The notes: generated from the sequence alone by a model not told the origin. 64,000 nt of DNA from DASZHJ01 sp035517495 (GCA_035517495.1 DATIYT010000055.1:1-64000), one strand, 5' to 3'. Positions 8,270 through 17,641 are shown, counted from the first letter of the stretch. Numbers and translations are program-made.

Positions 8270-9040
8270 TCACCCGGCGTCCGCGGGCCGCCACTCGATG
8301 AGCCGCACCGGCGTCGGGTTCCAGCCGTTGCAGGGGTTATAGAGCTGCGGGCAGTTGGAGATCACCACCAGTACGTCCTTCTCCGCGCGCAGATCGACGT
8401 AGTCGCCGGGGACAGACAGGCCTTCGACGATCCCGGTCGAGCCGTCGGGCCGCACCGGAACGTTCATGAAGAAATTGATGTTGAGAGGTATGTCGCGCGC
8501 GCTCATTCCGTGCTCGCCGAGCGCCTTGATGAAATTATTGCGGCAGCTTGCCGTGTCCGGGATGCCGTAGCGCTTGCGGTTGACCTCGGTGCTGCAGCAG
8601 CCGCCCAGCGTGTCGTGGTGCCCAACCGTATCCTCGACCACGGTCATCAGTACTTCGCCCAGCTCCGAATAGAGTTTGGTGCCTTTTCCCACATAAACGG
8701 TGCGGTTCAGCTTCACGGTATTGGCGGCGTTGTAGCGGTTGACAGGGTCGGCCGCGTCATAGACCAGGAAATCGACGGCCTGCTGTCCCTCGAGATCGAC
8801 GATCCGCAGGTGGTCGCCGGCGGCGATGCGCCGCGAGTAAGGGCCGGGCTCCTGAATCACGTCGCTCAGCACGCGGCCCGGGATCTGCAGCGCGCGCCCC
8901 AGCTTTTGCGCTCCGACCGTCGCCTTGAGTTCGGCCGCGCGACGGAGCGAGGCTTCCCGATTGCGTGCCGCAAGGGCGCGGGCGTGGGCCGCTCGCTCCT
9001 CTTCGCTGACGCTGTCGCCTTCGAGCAGGATGCCAGCCAT
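8270..9040 (-). CDS. DUF1989 (urea carboxylase-associated) family protein
   Basis: The 256-residue protein contains a DUF1989 domain: IPARVLSDV-like start, GDHLRIVDLEGQQAVDFLVYD, HHDTLGGCCSTEVNRKRYG, INFFMNVPV, GDYVDLRAEKDVLVVISNCPQ and CNGWNPTPVRL. Relatives accompany urea carboxylase and purine-degradation genes, but their reaction is not settled. An AAGGAGG ribosome site lies upstream of ATG 9040. The start overlaps the preceding cupin stop by one base (TGATG), so translation is probably coupled. The residue set includes two adjacent Cys and conserved Asn/His that could form an active site. Confidence 0.85.
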   Translation of the reverse strand: MAGILLEGDSVSEEERAAHARALAARNREASLRRAAELKATVGAQKLGRALQIPGRVLSDVIQEPGPYSRRIAAGDHLRIVDLEGQQAVDFLVYDAADPVNRYNAANTVKLNRTVYVGKGTKLYSELGEVLMTVVEDTVGHHDTLGGCCSTEVNRKRYGIPDTASCRNNFIKALGEHGMSARDIPLNINFFMNVPVRPDGSTGIVEGLSVPGDYVDLRAEKDVLVVISNCPQLYNPCNGWNPTPVRLIEWRPADAG

Positions 9041-9720
9041 CAGACCTTTGCTTCCTCCTTGGTTACCAGCAGGTGACCGAACTTGGTCAATATTACCGCG
9101 CCCTCGCGCGAGAAGGGCGTGTGCCCGCTGCCTACGGGGCTGCGCACCCAGGTCCCCGCACCGTAGGTGCCAAATTCGTCGCTGAGCGAGCCTTCCAATA
9201 CAAATAGCTCCTCGCCGCCGATGTGCCCGTGCGCGGGATAGGTGACATCCGCACCCCAACGCAGCAGCATAACCCGCTCCCGGCCGTGGGTATGGAGCGG
9301 AATGACGTCGAGGCCGGGCGGGCCCGGGTAGGCTCGCCATTCCCGGCGGTTGGTCTCGATCACCACGCGCGCTCGATCGTCATCGGCGATCTGGCAAAGC
9401 TTAACCAGTAGAGTACACCCTGTGCGGCTGAACGGCCGATGCCGCGAGCCCGGAGGATTGCGCACATAGCTGCCGGCGGGATAGTCGCCATACTCGTCGC
9501 TGAGCGTACCCTCAAGGACGAACAATTCCTCGCCGCCCCCGTGCTGATGCGGAGCGTAGATGGTGTCGGCGCCATACCGGACCAGGCTGGTCCAGCGGGC
9601 GAGTTCACCGCCGTCGCGTTCCAGCGTCTTGCGTTCAATCCCGGCGATCGGCGTGGGAGTCCAGAACAAGGTGCTGGTGTCCAGAACCACCCGCTCGCTC
9701 AGATTCGCGTTGATCAGCAT
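9040..9720 (-). CDS. Double-cupin protein (ChrR-like cupin domains)
   Basis: This 226-residue protein consists of two similar cupin halves. Each carries a metal-binding pattern, HQHGGGEELFVLEGTLSDE in the first and HGHIGGEELFVLEGSLSDE in the second, followed by GSYVRNPPGSRH and GTWVRSPVGSGH. This resembles the C-terminal cupin of ChrR anti-sigma factors, but there is no zinc-binding N-terminal domain and no sigma factor next door. An enzymatic or metal-sensing role is possible. It is the first gene of the operon with DUF1989 and TauD. AGGGTGATGCC precedes the ATG. Confidence 0.82.
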   Translation of the reverse strand: MLINANLSERVVLDTSTLFWTPTPIAGIERKTLERDGGELARWTSLVRYGADTIYAPHQHGGGEELFVLEGTLSDEYGDYPAGSYVRNPPGSRHRPFSRTGCTLLVKLCQIADDDRARVVIETNRREWRAYPGPPGLDVIPLHTHGRERVMLLRWGADVTYPAHGHIGGEELFVLEGSLSDEFGTYGAGTWVRSPVGSGHTPFSREGAVILTKFGHLLVTKEEAKV

Positions 9721-9794
9721 GGCATCACCCTGTAGAGCGAAACATTGTAACGCATTAGCCGCGGGGGCGCACCCTGTCTATTCCGCCAGGCGAT

Positions 9795-10742
9795 TTGCTT
9801 GATCCCTCCCTCCTCGAGAAGCTGAAGGCGCGCCTCGGACCACTGCATGCGCGCCAGCGGCTCGGCATCGAGGCCGACCGCGAGACGCGCGTCTTCGGCC
9901 AAGGTCTTAATTTCTTTCATCCCGAGAACTGGTACGCGCTGCCTTCGATCATCAAGATCGCTTTGATGGCGAGCGGCCTTTACTGGCGCGGCCGCCGCAA
10001 TGCCGAGCGGGTCGAGCTGCGTCGCAATCGCGTGGTTTCGCCGCTGCTGCCGAAGAACTTCGACGGCTTCACGATCCTGCATCTGAGCGACCTGCACGTG
10101 GAGCTGAGCGAACGGGCGCTCCGTTGCGCCGTCGAGTTGTTGGCCGGACACAGCTACGACATCTGCGTTCTGACCGGCGACTTCCGCGCCGCGACCGCGG
10201 GGCCGTTCGCCCCGACGCTCGCAGGGCTGGAAAACCTCTGCACACAACTGCACGCGCCCATCTATGGCGTGCTCGGCAACCACGACACGGTGATGATGGT
10301 GCCGGGAATGGAGGAGATGGGCATCCGAGTGCTGCTCAACGAGCACGAAATCATTGAGCGCGGCGGTGAGCGCATCCATTTGGCGGGCGTCGACGACGCG
10401 CACTATTTTCGCGTCGACAACATAGAAAAGACCGCGGCGGCGCTTCCCGAGGGCGAGTACTCGATCCTGCTCTCGCATACTCCTGAAATCTACCGCCAAG
10501 CCGCGCATGCGGGTTTCGATTTGATGCTCAGCGGGCACACCCACGGCGGCCAGATTTGCCTTCCCGGCTCGGTCCCGATCACGCTTGATTCGGTGCTGCC
10601 GCGCCGAATGGGGGCGGGCGCTTGGCATTACAACCAACTTGCGGGCTACACCTCCGTCGGCACCGGCTCCTGCATCGTCCCCGTGCGCTTCAATTGTGCG
10701 CCGGAGATCACCTTGCATCGCTTGGAACGGAAGATCTCCTAA
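9795..10742 (+). CDS. Calcineurin-like metallophosphoesterase
   Basis: The product has 315 residues with all metallophosphoesterase blocks in order: LHLSDLHVE, LTGDFR, GNHD, LLSHTPE and SGHTHGGQICLP. These supply the two-metal site. The overall form resembles the YkuE/YaeI group acting on membrane-linked phosphoesters, although only a short hydrophobic stretch (about 55-65) precedes the domain. The start is uncertain: TTG 9795 with AGGCGA upstream is the only plausible codon close by. It is divergent from the cupin operon. The substrate is not identifiable. Confidence 0.82.
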   Translation: MLDPSLLEKLKARLGPLHARQRLGIEADRETRVFGQGLNFFHPENWYALPSIIKIALMASGLYWRGRRNAERVELRRNRVVSPLLPKNFDGFTILHLSDLHVELSERALRCAVELLAGHSYDICVLTGDFRAATAGPFAPTLAGLENLCTQLHAPIYGVLGNHDTVMMVPGMEEMGIRVLLNEHEIIERGGERIHLAGVDDAHYFRVDNIEKTAAALPEGEYSILLSHTPEIYRQAAHAGFDLMLSGHTHGGQICLPGSVPITLDSVLPRRMGAGAWHYNQLAGYTSVGTGSCIVPVRFNCAPEITLHRLERKIS

Positions 10743-10885
10743 TCTCTAATCCCCATCATCGCCGCGATCTCCTGTAAACCGTTTGGTCCCGGCGTAGATT
10801 TGCCGGGAGCGACAAATGTCGGTTACGCTCAGTGCCGCGTGCGCCAGGCAAGACGCGTCACCGTTCCCGGAGGTTCGACGGCGAG

Positions 10886-12022
10886 ATGATCAAGAAATTC
10901 CACGTGCTCTATGTCGGCCAGATCGAGCTCGACAACATCGGCCTCAACGGCACCCCCGCCAACGATCGGCGCTATTCGACCGAGCGCCTGAACGAGGCGT
11001 TCCACACCGCGCTCGACGTGGCGCAGACCATGGATGAGCTCGGCTTTCATGCGCTCTGGACGGCAGAGCATCACTTCCAGCGCGAGGGCTATGAGTGCCT
11101 GCCGAACCTGATCCAGCTCGGACTCTGGCTCGCGACCCAGACCAAGCGCCTCAAGTTTGGCTGCGCCTTCAACGTGCTACCGATGTGGCATCCGATCCGG
11201 CTCGCTGAGGATTACGCGATGGCCGACATCGTGACCGACGGGCGCGTGATCATGGGCGTGGGGCGGGGTTATCACACGCGCGAGGTCGAGACCTTTGGCG
11301 CGCCGCTGATCGATGCCGAGGCCAATCGCGCCTATTTCGAGGAGCAGCTTCAACTGCTGCTCAAGTGTTTCAACGAAGGGTCTTTCCGCCACAAGGGTAA
11401 ATATTTCGAGTGCCCGCCAGAGGTCGATTATCGCGGTTACAAGCTCAAGGAGATCACCGTCATCCCCCGGCCCAAGCATCTGCCGGTCGAGATCTGGATG
11501 CCGATCGCCAGCGGCAAGACAATCGACATGATGGCGCAATACGGATTGAAGGCGATGGTGACGTTGAACGGCGAGAAAATCCTCGACGACGTGATCCGCG
11601 CCTACCATGCGGCCTATGAGCGGCGTGGCCATCCGAAAAAATTGGGCGAGGATGTGATCTGGGGCGCGGGTGTCTATCTCGCCGACACACAGGAGGAGGC
11701 GATCCGGCGCGTGGAGCCCGCCCATGACGAACGCTACAAGTGGTTCGCGCCTTTTGGCTTCGTGCGCTATGCGGACGAGCAGGGACGGACCTGGGGCACG
11801 CCCGGCGCGCCCGCGCACACGCCCAATCTGCGCGACGGGATCCAACAGAAAGCATGGTTCTGCGGGCCGCCCAAGCACGTGATCGAAGGCATCAAGTCGA
11901 TCGAAGCGAAATATCCGGGACTCGAGCACTTCATGATCCACTGGGCGGAAGGGATACCGCCGCGCGAGTTCAAGGAACAGCTGCGCTGGTTCGCCCAGGA
12001 TGTGATGCCGGCGTTTCGCTGA
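10886..12022 (+). CDS. LLM class flavin-dependent oxidoreductase
   Basis: The 378-residue protein belongs to the bacterial luciferase-like monooxygenases: MDELGFHALWTAEHHF, RLKFGCAFNVLPMWHPIRLAEDYAM, DGRVIMGVGRGY and a long C-terminal half with MIHWAEGIPP. Family members use reduced FMN and O2 on varied substrates. ATG 10886 has GGAGG twelve bases upstream. It converges on an amidohydrolase gene 15 bases away. No substrate can be inferred. Confidence 0.88.
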   Translation: MIKKFHVLYVGQIELDNIGLNGTPANDRRYSTERLNEAFHTALDVAQTMDELGFHALWTAEHHFQREGYECLPNLIQLGLWLATQTKRLKFGCAFNVLPMWHPIRLAEDYAMADIVTDGRVIMGVGRGYHTREVETFGAPLIDAEANRAYFEEQLQLLLKCFNEGSFRHKGKYFECPPEVDYRGYKLKEITVIPRPKHLPVEIWMPIASGKTIDMMAQYGLKAMVTLNGEKILDDVIRAYHAAYERRGHPKKLGEDVIWGAGVYLADTQEEAIRRVEPAHDERYKWFAPFGFVRYADEQGRTWGTPGAPAHTPNLRDGIQQKAWFCGPPKHVIEGIKSIEAKYPGLEHFMIHWAEGIPPREFKEQLRWFAQDVMPAFR

Positions 12023-12037
12023 GGGCGCGGCGGTGCC

Positions 12038-13138
12038 TCAGCTCAAGCCGTAGAACTTAATGGCGCCGCCGGCCATCACTTGATGCTTGGTCTCGGGCGA
12101 GGCGCCGTCGAACCGATCTAAAATCATCCTGGGCGCGCCTGGAAAAAAGCCGTCGCGGTGGGGATAGTCCGTCGCCCAGAGAATCTTATGTGCGCCGAGA
12201 TGCTCGGCAACAGCGCTGATCGACTGCTCGGCCGGCTCAAAGGAAATCCAGCAGTTGCGCCGAAACAACTCGGTGGGCCGCATCGTGAGGCCGGAGTCGT
12301 TGAAGCTTTTCTCGTCGAAGTGCCGGTCCATGCGGTCGAGCCACGGCAGGATCCAGCCACCGCCCGATTCGAGAAACGCAACGCGGAGCTTTGGATGCCG
12401 CTCGACCACGCCGGCCCAGATCATGCTCATGCATGCCAGCATCATCTCCATCGTATGCGAGAGAATGTGCTGCGCGCCGCGGCTCGCGAAGCGTTCGACG
12501 CCGACCGTCGGCATACCGCTATTCCCGCTCGCATGCAGGCCGATCGCAAAGTCGAGATTTTCAGCCGCGCTCCAGAACGGGTCGCAGGCGCGATCATGCA
12601 GCGTGCGAGCGCCATAAGGGTTGGGGCGGACGAAGCCGCCGCGGAAGCCAAGCTCGCTGCGCGCGAAACGCATTTCTTCGATCGCTGAATCGATCGATTG
12701 CATGGGCAGCATGGCAATACCGAACAGGCGGTCGGGATACGGCTTGCAGTAATCTGCCAGCCAGCGGTTGTAGGCTCGACACATTGCCACCGCCAAACCC
12801 GGGTCAAGGATCGATCCGACGTAGAGGCCGGTGCTGGGATAGAGGAAGGCAGCATCGATGCCGTCCAGGTCCATGTCGGAAATGCGGGCATGCGGATCAA
12901 AGCCGCCTTTGCGGCCATGAGCCAGACCATCCGCCAAAATCGCAGCGCGTCGCGCGCTTAGTTCGTCGCTGCCGTCGCGCTGCTGTCCGTCCAGGAGGAA
13001 ATGGTCTCTGCCGTCGCGGTCGCGATACATCCTCGGCGCGCGGTCCCGGTAGGCGGGGTCCATGTACTCGGTCCAGAGGCCGAGCGGTTCCGCCACGTGG
13101 CCGTCGGCATCGATCACCCGATAAACCCGGCGCATCAT
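12038..13138 (-). CDS. Amidohydrolase family protein (metal-dependent hydrolase, amidohydrolase-2 type)
   Basis: The 366-residue protein is a TIM-barrel hydrolase of the ACMSD/amidohydrolase-2 type. It opens RVIDADGHVAEPLGLW, where a DxDGHxxE motif replaces the classic HxH. It continues with ISDMDLDGIDAAFLYPS, FAIGLHASG, HTMEMMLACMSMI, FLESGGGWILPWLDRMD and the C-terminal ATDYPHRDG with the metal Asp. Such enzymes act in decarboxylation or hydrolysis during aromatic or xenobiotic degradation. AGGGATGGCCTG precedes the start. It may cooperate with the convergent LLM oxidoreductase or the divergent SDR, but that is speculation. Confidence 0.87.
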   Translation of the reverse strand: MMRRVYRVIDADGHVAEPLGLWTEYMDPAYRDRAPRMYRDRDGRDHFLLDGQQRDGSDELSARRAAILADGLAHGRKGGFDPHARISDMDLDGIDAAFLYPSTGLYVGSILDPGLAVAMCRAYNRWLADYCKPYPDRLFGIAMLPMQSIDSAIEEMRFARSELGFRGGFVRPNPYGARTLHDRACDPFWSAAENLDFAIGLHASGNSGMPTVGVERFASRGAQHILSHTMEMMLACMSMIWAGVVERHPKLRVAFLESGGGWILPWLDRMDRHFDEKSFNDSGLTMRPTELFRRNCWISFEPAEQSISAVAEHLGAHKILWATDYPHRDGFFPGAPRMILDRFDGASPETKHQVMAGGAIKFYGLS

Positions 13139-13308
13139 CAGGCCATCCCTGCGATTCGCAATTTAGTTGAAAAATTATAATCAGCCTCAGCCGGACTGCA
13201 ATCGAGAGAGCCTTCGCGATGGACGTGGTATAGAAACGAACGGCCGCTCACGCGCAATCGCGCGTGAGGTGGCGTCTCCGCCGAAAGATGCTCTATGGGA
13301 GGATCGTC

Positions 13309-14055
13309 ATGGATGGCTTGCTAACGGGACGGCTCGCGCTCGTGACCGGGGCAGGATCGGGCATCGGCCAGGGAATCGCGCGCGCCATGGGCCAAGCGGG
13401 TGCGCGTGTCGTTTCTGTCGACATCAACGCGGAAGCCGCGCGAGCGACCGCGGCTTCGATCGGTGGCGGAGCCAAGAGCTATGCCTGCGACGTGAGCGAC
13501 CGAGGCCAGTGCGACGCGCTCTCCGAGGTCGTTGCGCGCGAGGTGGGCAAGGTCGCGGTGCTCGTCAACAACGCGGGCATCATCCGCCGCGGTACCGTCG
13601 CCGATGCGAACGCGCGCGCCGACTGGGATGCGACACTCGCGGTCAATCTCGACGGTCCCTACATGATGACCACGGCGTTCCTCGCGCAACTGAAGGAGAC
13701 CAAGGGAGCCGTCATCAACATCGGATCGGTGCAGTCCTTCGTCGCAATTCCGAACTCCGCCGCTTACACCACATCGAAGGGCGGCGTGCGCGCGCTCACC
13801 AAGGCGCTCGCGATCGAGCTTTCGCCTCTGGGCGTGCGCGTCAACGCAATCGGCCCCGGCCTCATCGCGACGCCGCTCAACGCCAAGGCGCGCGAGAACC
13901 CCGCTTATATGGAACACTTCAAGGGCCGCATTCCCCTGGGCCGCATCGGCACGCCCGAAGACATTGCGCCGGTAGCGGTCTTCCTGGCCTCCGACATGGC
14001 GCGCTATATCACCGGCGTCACCTTGCCAGTCGACGGCGGCTATCTCGCGTACTGA
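13309..14055 (+). CDS. SDR family NAD(P)-dependent oxidoreductase
   Basis: A 248-residue classical short-chain dehydrogenase. The cofactor motif TGAGSGIG is at about 14-21, NNAG follows in LVNNAGIIRRG, the catalytic Ser is in NIGSVQSF, and the YxxxK pair is in AAYTTSKGG. The C-terminal PVDGGYLAY is typical of FabG-like sugar or hydroxyacid dehydrogenases. GGGAGGATCGTC gives a strong ribosome site for ATG 13309. It is divergent from the amidohydrolase. Sequence alone does not fix NAD versus NADP; an Asp after strand 2 (VVSVDIN) points to NAD. Confidence 0.9.
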   Translation: MDGLLTGRLALVTGAGSGIGQGIARAMGQAGARVVSVDINAEAARATAASIGGGAKSYACDVSDRGQCDALSEVVAREVGKVAVLVNNAGIIRRGTVADANARADWDATLAVNLDGPYMMTTAFLAQLKETKGAVINIGSVQSFVAIPNSAAYTTSKGGVRALTKALAIELSPLGVRVNAIGPGLIATPLNAKARENPAYMEHFKGRIPLGRIGTPEDIAPVAVFLASDMARYITGVTLPVDGGYLAY

Positions 14056-14105
14056 GGTTTCCGGCCGCGCACGCTTTCTGTCTGCCCGCTCCCGTCAAGA
14101 GGGCG

Positions 14106-14207
14106 TGAATGAACACCGATTGCCGGAGGTGAACACGGATAGGTAAACGGCGAGCCGAGTAACGACTTTTGTCCATGTCTGTCCGCGTTTATCGGCGTTC
14201 ATCCGAC
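14106..14207. repeat. Degenerate intergenic repeat, CACGGAT/GAACACCGAT family
   Basis: GAACACCGAT and GTGAACACGGAT at the left face TGTCCGCGTTTATCGGCGTTC at the right, an imperfect inverted arrangement downstream of the SDR gene. It resembles the elements at 7018-7116 and 41050-41155 in word content. Confidence 0.5.
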
Positions 14208-14432
14208 TCCCTCTTTGAAGGTGCCATTTTTCCGACGCATGCGGTCGCGCCTCTATCATGGCTACCAATTTCGGAAGCGCCCCAATCTCACGTGGGGTCA
14301 GTTGCGGCACTTTCTCTGCAATAAAGACCCTAAAGAGATGAGTAAAAGTCCTTATGGGGATTGCCGCACTTGTGCGCTCGACATACTTCATTCGATTGGG
14401 ACGGGGGTCTTGATTGGCTTGGGGAGGCAACA

Positions 14433-15002
14433 ATGCCAACGACGGGCGAACCCACGTACATCATCGCAGCGAACATTCGGCGCTATGAGCGCATGCTGGA
14501 CGATCCCGGCACCCTGCCGGAAACGCGGGAAATGCTCCTTAAACTGCTTGCGGAAGCGCATGCCACGCTCGACAAAATCGGGGGCGAAGGGAAATCCTCG
14601 GTTGCAAGAGGTGCGGCGCGTCTTGCCGCTGTGGTTGGGGTCCTGGTGATCGCGCTGTCGCCGGGTTTTGCGGGCGCCGTGGATAAAGCCGACTTCGATC
14701 TGAAGACCACCGAGGATCTCTATAAGGTGTGCTCGGTGGGACCCAATGATCCCTTGCGCGCGGAAGCGCTGAATTTCTGTGAAGGATTCTTGCTCGGCGT
14801 GGTGAGCTACCATGACGCGGTCGTAAAAAGGAGGAACCTGAAGCGCTTGATCTGCTATCCCCCGACGGTAACGCGGGATCAGGGTATCCAGGCCTTCAAC
14901 GATTGGGCCACCAGCCATCAGCAGGATCAGAAGTTTATGAACGAGCCGCCCGTCATCGGCGCTGTTCGCGGACTTGCGTGGAAATGGCCTTGTAAAGAAT
15001 AG
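14433..15002 (+). CDS. Rap1a/Tai-like domain protein with an extra N-terminal helical segment
   Basis: The 189-residue product has three parts. Residues 1-58 are polar and helical (IIAANIRRYERMLDDPGTLPE and then LKLLAEAHATLDKI). Residues 60-82 are a hydrophobic segment. The C-terminal 105 residues match the Rap1a/Tai immunity fold: TTEDLYKVCSVG, ALNFCEGFLLGVVSYHDAV, ICYPPTVTRDQGIQAFNDW and a final Cys. The domain is known from immunity proteins to type VI effectors but is also widespread in exported proteins of unknown role. No effector gene lies nearby. GGGGAGGCAACA supports ATG 14433. Confidence 0.72.
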   Translation: MPTTGEPTYIIAANIRRYERMLDDPGTLPETREMLLKLLAEAHATLDKIGGEGKSSVARGAARLAAVVGVLVIALSPGFAGAVDKADFDLKTTEDLYKVCSVGPNDPLRAEALNFCEGFLLGVVSYHDAVVKRRNLKRLICYPPTVTRDQGIQAFNDWATSHQQDQKFMNEPPVIGAVRGLAWKWPCKE

Positions 15003-15021
15003 GGCACAGGAGGATCGCACC

Positions 15022-15252
15022 ATGAGGCTTACGGCAATTGCGCTGGCAATGGTCGCGGGATTGGCGCTGACCGGGTGCGGCGATACAACGGCTTCGCGTA
15101 CGTTGAGCGGCGGCGGGATGGGCGCGGCTGGCGGCGCGATATTGGGTGCGATCGGCGGCAACGCCGCTTTGGGCGCCGCTGTTGGCGCCGGCGCCGGACT
15201 CATCGGAGGCTATCTCTTCGACCAGCAGAAGAAGGGCAACATCGACTTTTAA
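15022..15252 (+). CDS. Glycine-zipper lipoprotein
   Basis: This 76-residue protein has a lipoprotein signal with lipobox LTGC (Cys about residue 19). A glycine-zipper segment follows, with repeated Gly/Ala at four-residue spacing (GGGMGAAGGAILGAIGG, then GAAVGAGAGLIGGYL). It ends DQQKKGNIDF. Such small lipoproteins (YMGG/OsmB-like) insert into or coat the outer membrane. CAGGAGGATCG is the ribosome site. It lies 19 bases after the Rap1a-domain gene, so the two are probably one operon ending at the terminator at 15305. Confidence 0.85.
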   Translation: MRLTAIALAMVAGLALTGCGDTTASRTLSGGGMGAAGGAILGAIGGNAALGAAVGAGAGLIGGYLFDQQKKGNIDF

Positions 15253-15304
15253 TCGGTGTGTTGCCTTGCTGGCGAGTGGCTGACGGACTGACGGCTAAAA
15301 GAAG

Positions 15305-15332
15305 GAGCCCCGGCGATCACCCACCGGGGCTC
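15305..15332 (+). terminator. Hairpin terminator after the lipoprotein gene
   Basis: GAGCCCCGG (15305-15313) and CCGGGGCTC (15324-15332) form a nine-pair stem with a ten-base loop, followed by ATTCTATT. The T tract is weak. Confidence 0.6.
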
Positions 15333-15553
15333 ATTCTATTGCGACTGATGCAGGCTCGGATTTACCTCAATTGAGCGCGGCCGATCAGAGCCGGTTGCAA
15401 CAACATCTACAGCGACGCCGGCAACTCTTTTGAATAAGCGCGCTCGAATTTAGCTGCTGGCGCGACGAGCGCTGTGGCGCTGCAGTCGATTCACAGGGGT
15501 TGTGAGGATCGTTGTATCTGAGAAAGTAATCGCGCCAATCGGCCAGAACGCCT

Positions 15554-17641
15554 TCATCCCTTCACTTCTGTCGGCTTGGTGAGAACGCGCTGCGCCGCCG
15601 AGGCGATCTCCGCCGACGCCGCTTCGCCGCCGGCGACCTGAACAGTTGGAAAAGCGAACTCAACGCCGTTCTCGCCGAAAGCCTGCTTGATCATGGCATA
15701 GGCGCGTCGGCGGATCGCGAATTGCTCTCCAGGCTTCGTCATCATCTTCATGCGAATCTGGATTGCATAGTCGCCAAATTGCTCGACGCCCTGCATCTTG
15801 AGGGTCTCGAGGATCTTGGGCTTGAACTCCGGATCCTCCCCCAGTTCCTTACCGATCTGCTTGACGATTTTTTTGACCTTTGCGAGATCGGTGTCGTAAG
15901 TGACGCCAACGGACAGCTTGTCGATGACCCAGTCGCGGCTCATGTTCTGGATGGCGCCCAACAAGCTGAAAGGTACGGTGTAGACAGGTCCCCGGTGGTG
16001 TCGAAGCCTGATCGAGCGAATGCTAAAGCCTTCGACGGTGCCCTTGTACGTGCCGCTCTGGATGTATTCGCCCACTCGGAAGGCGTCATCGAGCAGGTAA
16101 AACATTCCGGCGATGATGTCCCGAACGAAAGTCTGGGCACCAAAGCCGATCGCGACGCCGACAACGCTTGCACCGGCTATGAGGGGTCCGATCTGCACCC
16201 CCAGTCCCGCCAACGCCATCATGACCGCGACCGCAACGATGAACACGAATGACAGGTTGCGGAAGATTGGCAGCAATGTGTGCAGCCGGGCGCTCTGCCG
16301 ACCCTCGACCGTGTCGAGCTGAGTGGGGTCTGCAGCCCGCGAAAGCCTAATGTCGATCGAGGCTCTCACCACCTGCCATAAAACGTCGGCGGCGAGCAGA
16401 ACGACAGCGGTTGTCAGCACGCCGTGGACAATGACGGAAAACAAGGTGTCCTGGTCGGCGAGATGCACGAGATCGACGTCCCAGCCCCAGGCAAGCACTG
16501 CCACCGCGCAAATGATCAGGACGGCTCGTATGCCGTGCTCGAGACTTATCTCGACGACCCCGGGTGTACGCGAAGATTGGTCTGCGCCAAGAGGCGTATA
16601 CAAATATTCGACGACACGCCGGCTCATGATGATGGAGAGCGGCAGAGCGACGATCACGAAAACGAGCCAGAAAGCTGGATGAACACTCGTCACACCGGGA
16701 GACGCGACCCACAGTACCCATAACAACGCGACGGCGACCGAGAGGAGCACATTAGACGCAGTGCGCCCGAGCCGGCGCGTTTCGGCCGAGGAGGCGCGCG
16801 TAACTGGCCTGCGCCACACAGCCTCCAGAGCGATGCCCACGGCACCGAGGCCGAGCGTGTAACCGACAAGCTGTTGTCCGTTGATCGAGAAGCCGAAGGT
16901 AATGGCTTCTTGCAGAGATACCCAGAAGAACGCAAACCAACCGGCGAATGCAATGACGCGCCGCCACCAGAAGCGCGCGATCGCGGTATCCATCGGAATG
17001 ACGCGCCGGTGTTCCTGATTCGGGGCCAGCAGTAAGTCGCCGACCGCTATGGCAACCCGGACAAGGACGATGGCAATCATGATCCCGAAGACGGTTGCGC
17101 GCGTGATCGGTTGCCAATCGAGGAGCAAAAATGGACCGATGCTGGCGACGACAAAACCTGCGATTACGCCAAAGGCCAGGCCGAAGTGGGCGGTGATGAC
17201 GTGCAGGCGATCGCCGACGCTCTCCAGCGGAGCAGTTTCCAGGCGGCGCTTGTGCCGTCGCGCCATTGTTCTGAACAGCCAATCAAACCCAAATACAAAA
17301 ACGCCAAAGATCGCGAGGTGGAAAAAGGTCTTTGCCCAATCGATCATACCGAAGCGGGCGGCCGCCTGCCTGAACTCGTCCGGCAGACTCGGGACGGCGT
17401 GAGCGAGCGTAACGATCTGGTCGTGAATGGCCTCGGCACCGGAATTCAGGTAATCGAGGGCGGAGACCTCTTTCACGCGCGCCACGGGGACCTTCCCTCG
17501 ACTGGGTACCGTCTGCGCGGCCGATGACGGCGCCCCCTGCGACATGGCGCCATGTGGGAGCATACTCGCGAGAACAATTGCGCCGAGCACGATCGCAGCG
17601 GTTCGACCCGCCGCGACAATCATTCTTTGACGATCAAGCAT
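15554..17641 (-). CDS. MscS-family mechanosensitive ion channel with long membrane N-terminus
   Basis: The 695-residue protein starts at ATG 17641 (AGGA upstream) with a signal-like hydrophobic segment ending at AMSQ. A periplasmic part and several membrane helices follow. The C-terminal third is an MscS core: PLIAGASVVGVAIGFGAQ, FVRDIIAGMFYLLDDAF, RVGEYIQSG and the beta domain around YTVPFSLLGAIQNMSRDW. Such enlarged channels open on membrane tension to relieve osmotic shock. An upstream extension of the frame to 17965 exists but lacks a good start. It is isolated, between the lipoprotein and PAS genes. Confidence 0.9.
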   Translation of the reverse strand: MLDRQRMIVAAGRTAAIVLGAIVLASMLPHGAMSQGAPSSAAQTVPSRGKVPVARVKEVSALDYLNSGAEAIHDQIVTLAHAVPSLPDEFRQAAARFGMIDWAKTFFHLAIFGVFVFGFDWLFRTMARRHKRRLETAPLESVGDRLHVITAHFGLAFGVIAGFVVASIGPFLLLDWQPITRATVFGIMIAIVLVRVAIAVGDLLLAPNQEHRRVIPMDTAIARFWWRRVIAFAGWFAFFWVSLQEAITFGFSINGQQLVGYTLGLGAVGIALEAVWRRPVTRASSAETRRLGRTASNVLLSVAVALLWVLWVASPGVTSVHPAFWLVFVIVALPLSIIMSRRVVEYLYTPLGADQSSRTPGVVEISLEHGIRAVLIICAVAVLAWGWDVDLVHLADQDTLFSVIVHGVLTTAVVLLAADVLWQVVRASIDIRLSRAADPTQLDTVEGRQSARLHTLLPIFRNLSFVFIVAVAVMMALAGLGVQIGPLIAGASVVGVAIGFGAQTFVRDIIAGMFYLLDDAFRVGEYIQSGTYKGTVEGFSIRSIRLRHHRGPVYTVPFSLLGAIQNMSRDWVIDKLSVGVTYDTDLAKVKKIVKQIGKELGEDPEFKPKILETLKMQGVEQFGDYAIQIRMKMMTKPGEQFAIRRRAYAMIKQAFGENGVEFAFPTVQVAGGEAASAEIASAAQRVLTKPTEVKG

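Noticed and set aside
9714..10718. A 334-codon minus-strand frame opposite the metallophosphoesterase
   Set aside because: The plus strand carries all metallophosphoesterase motifs; the minus frame has none.
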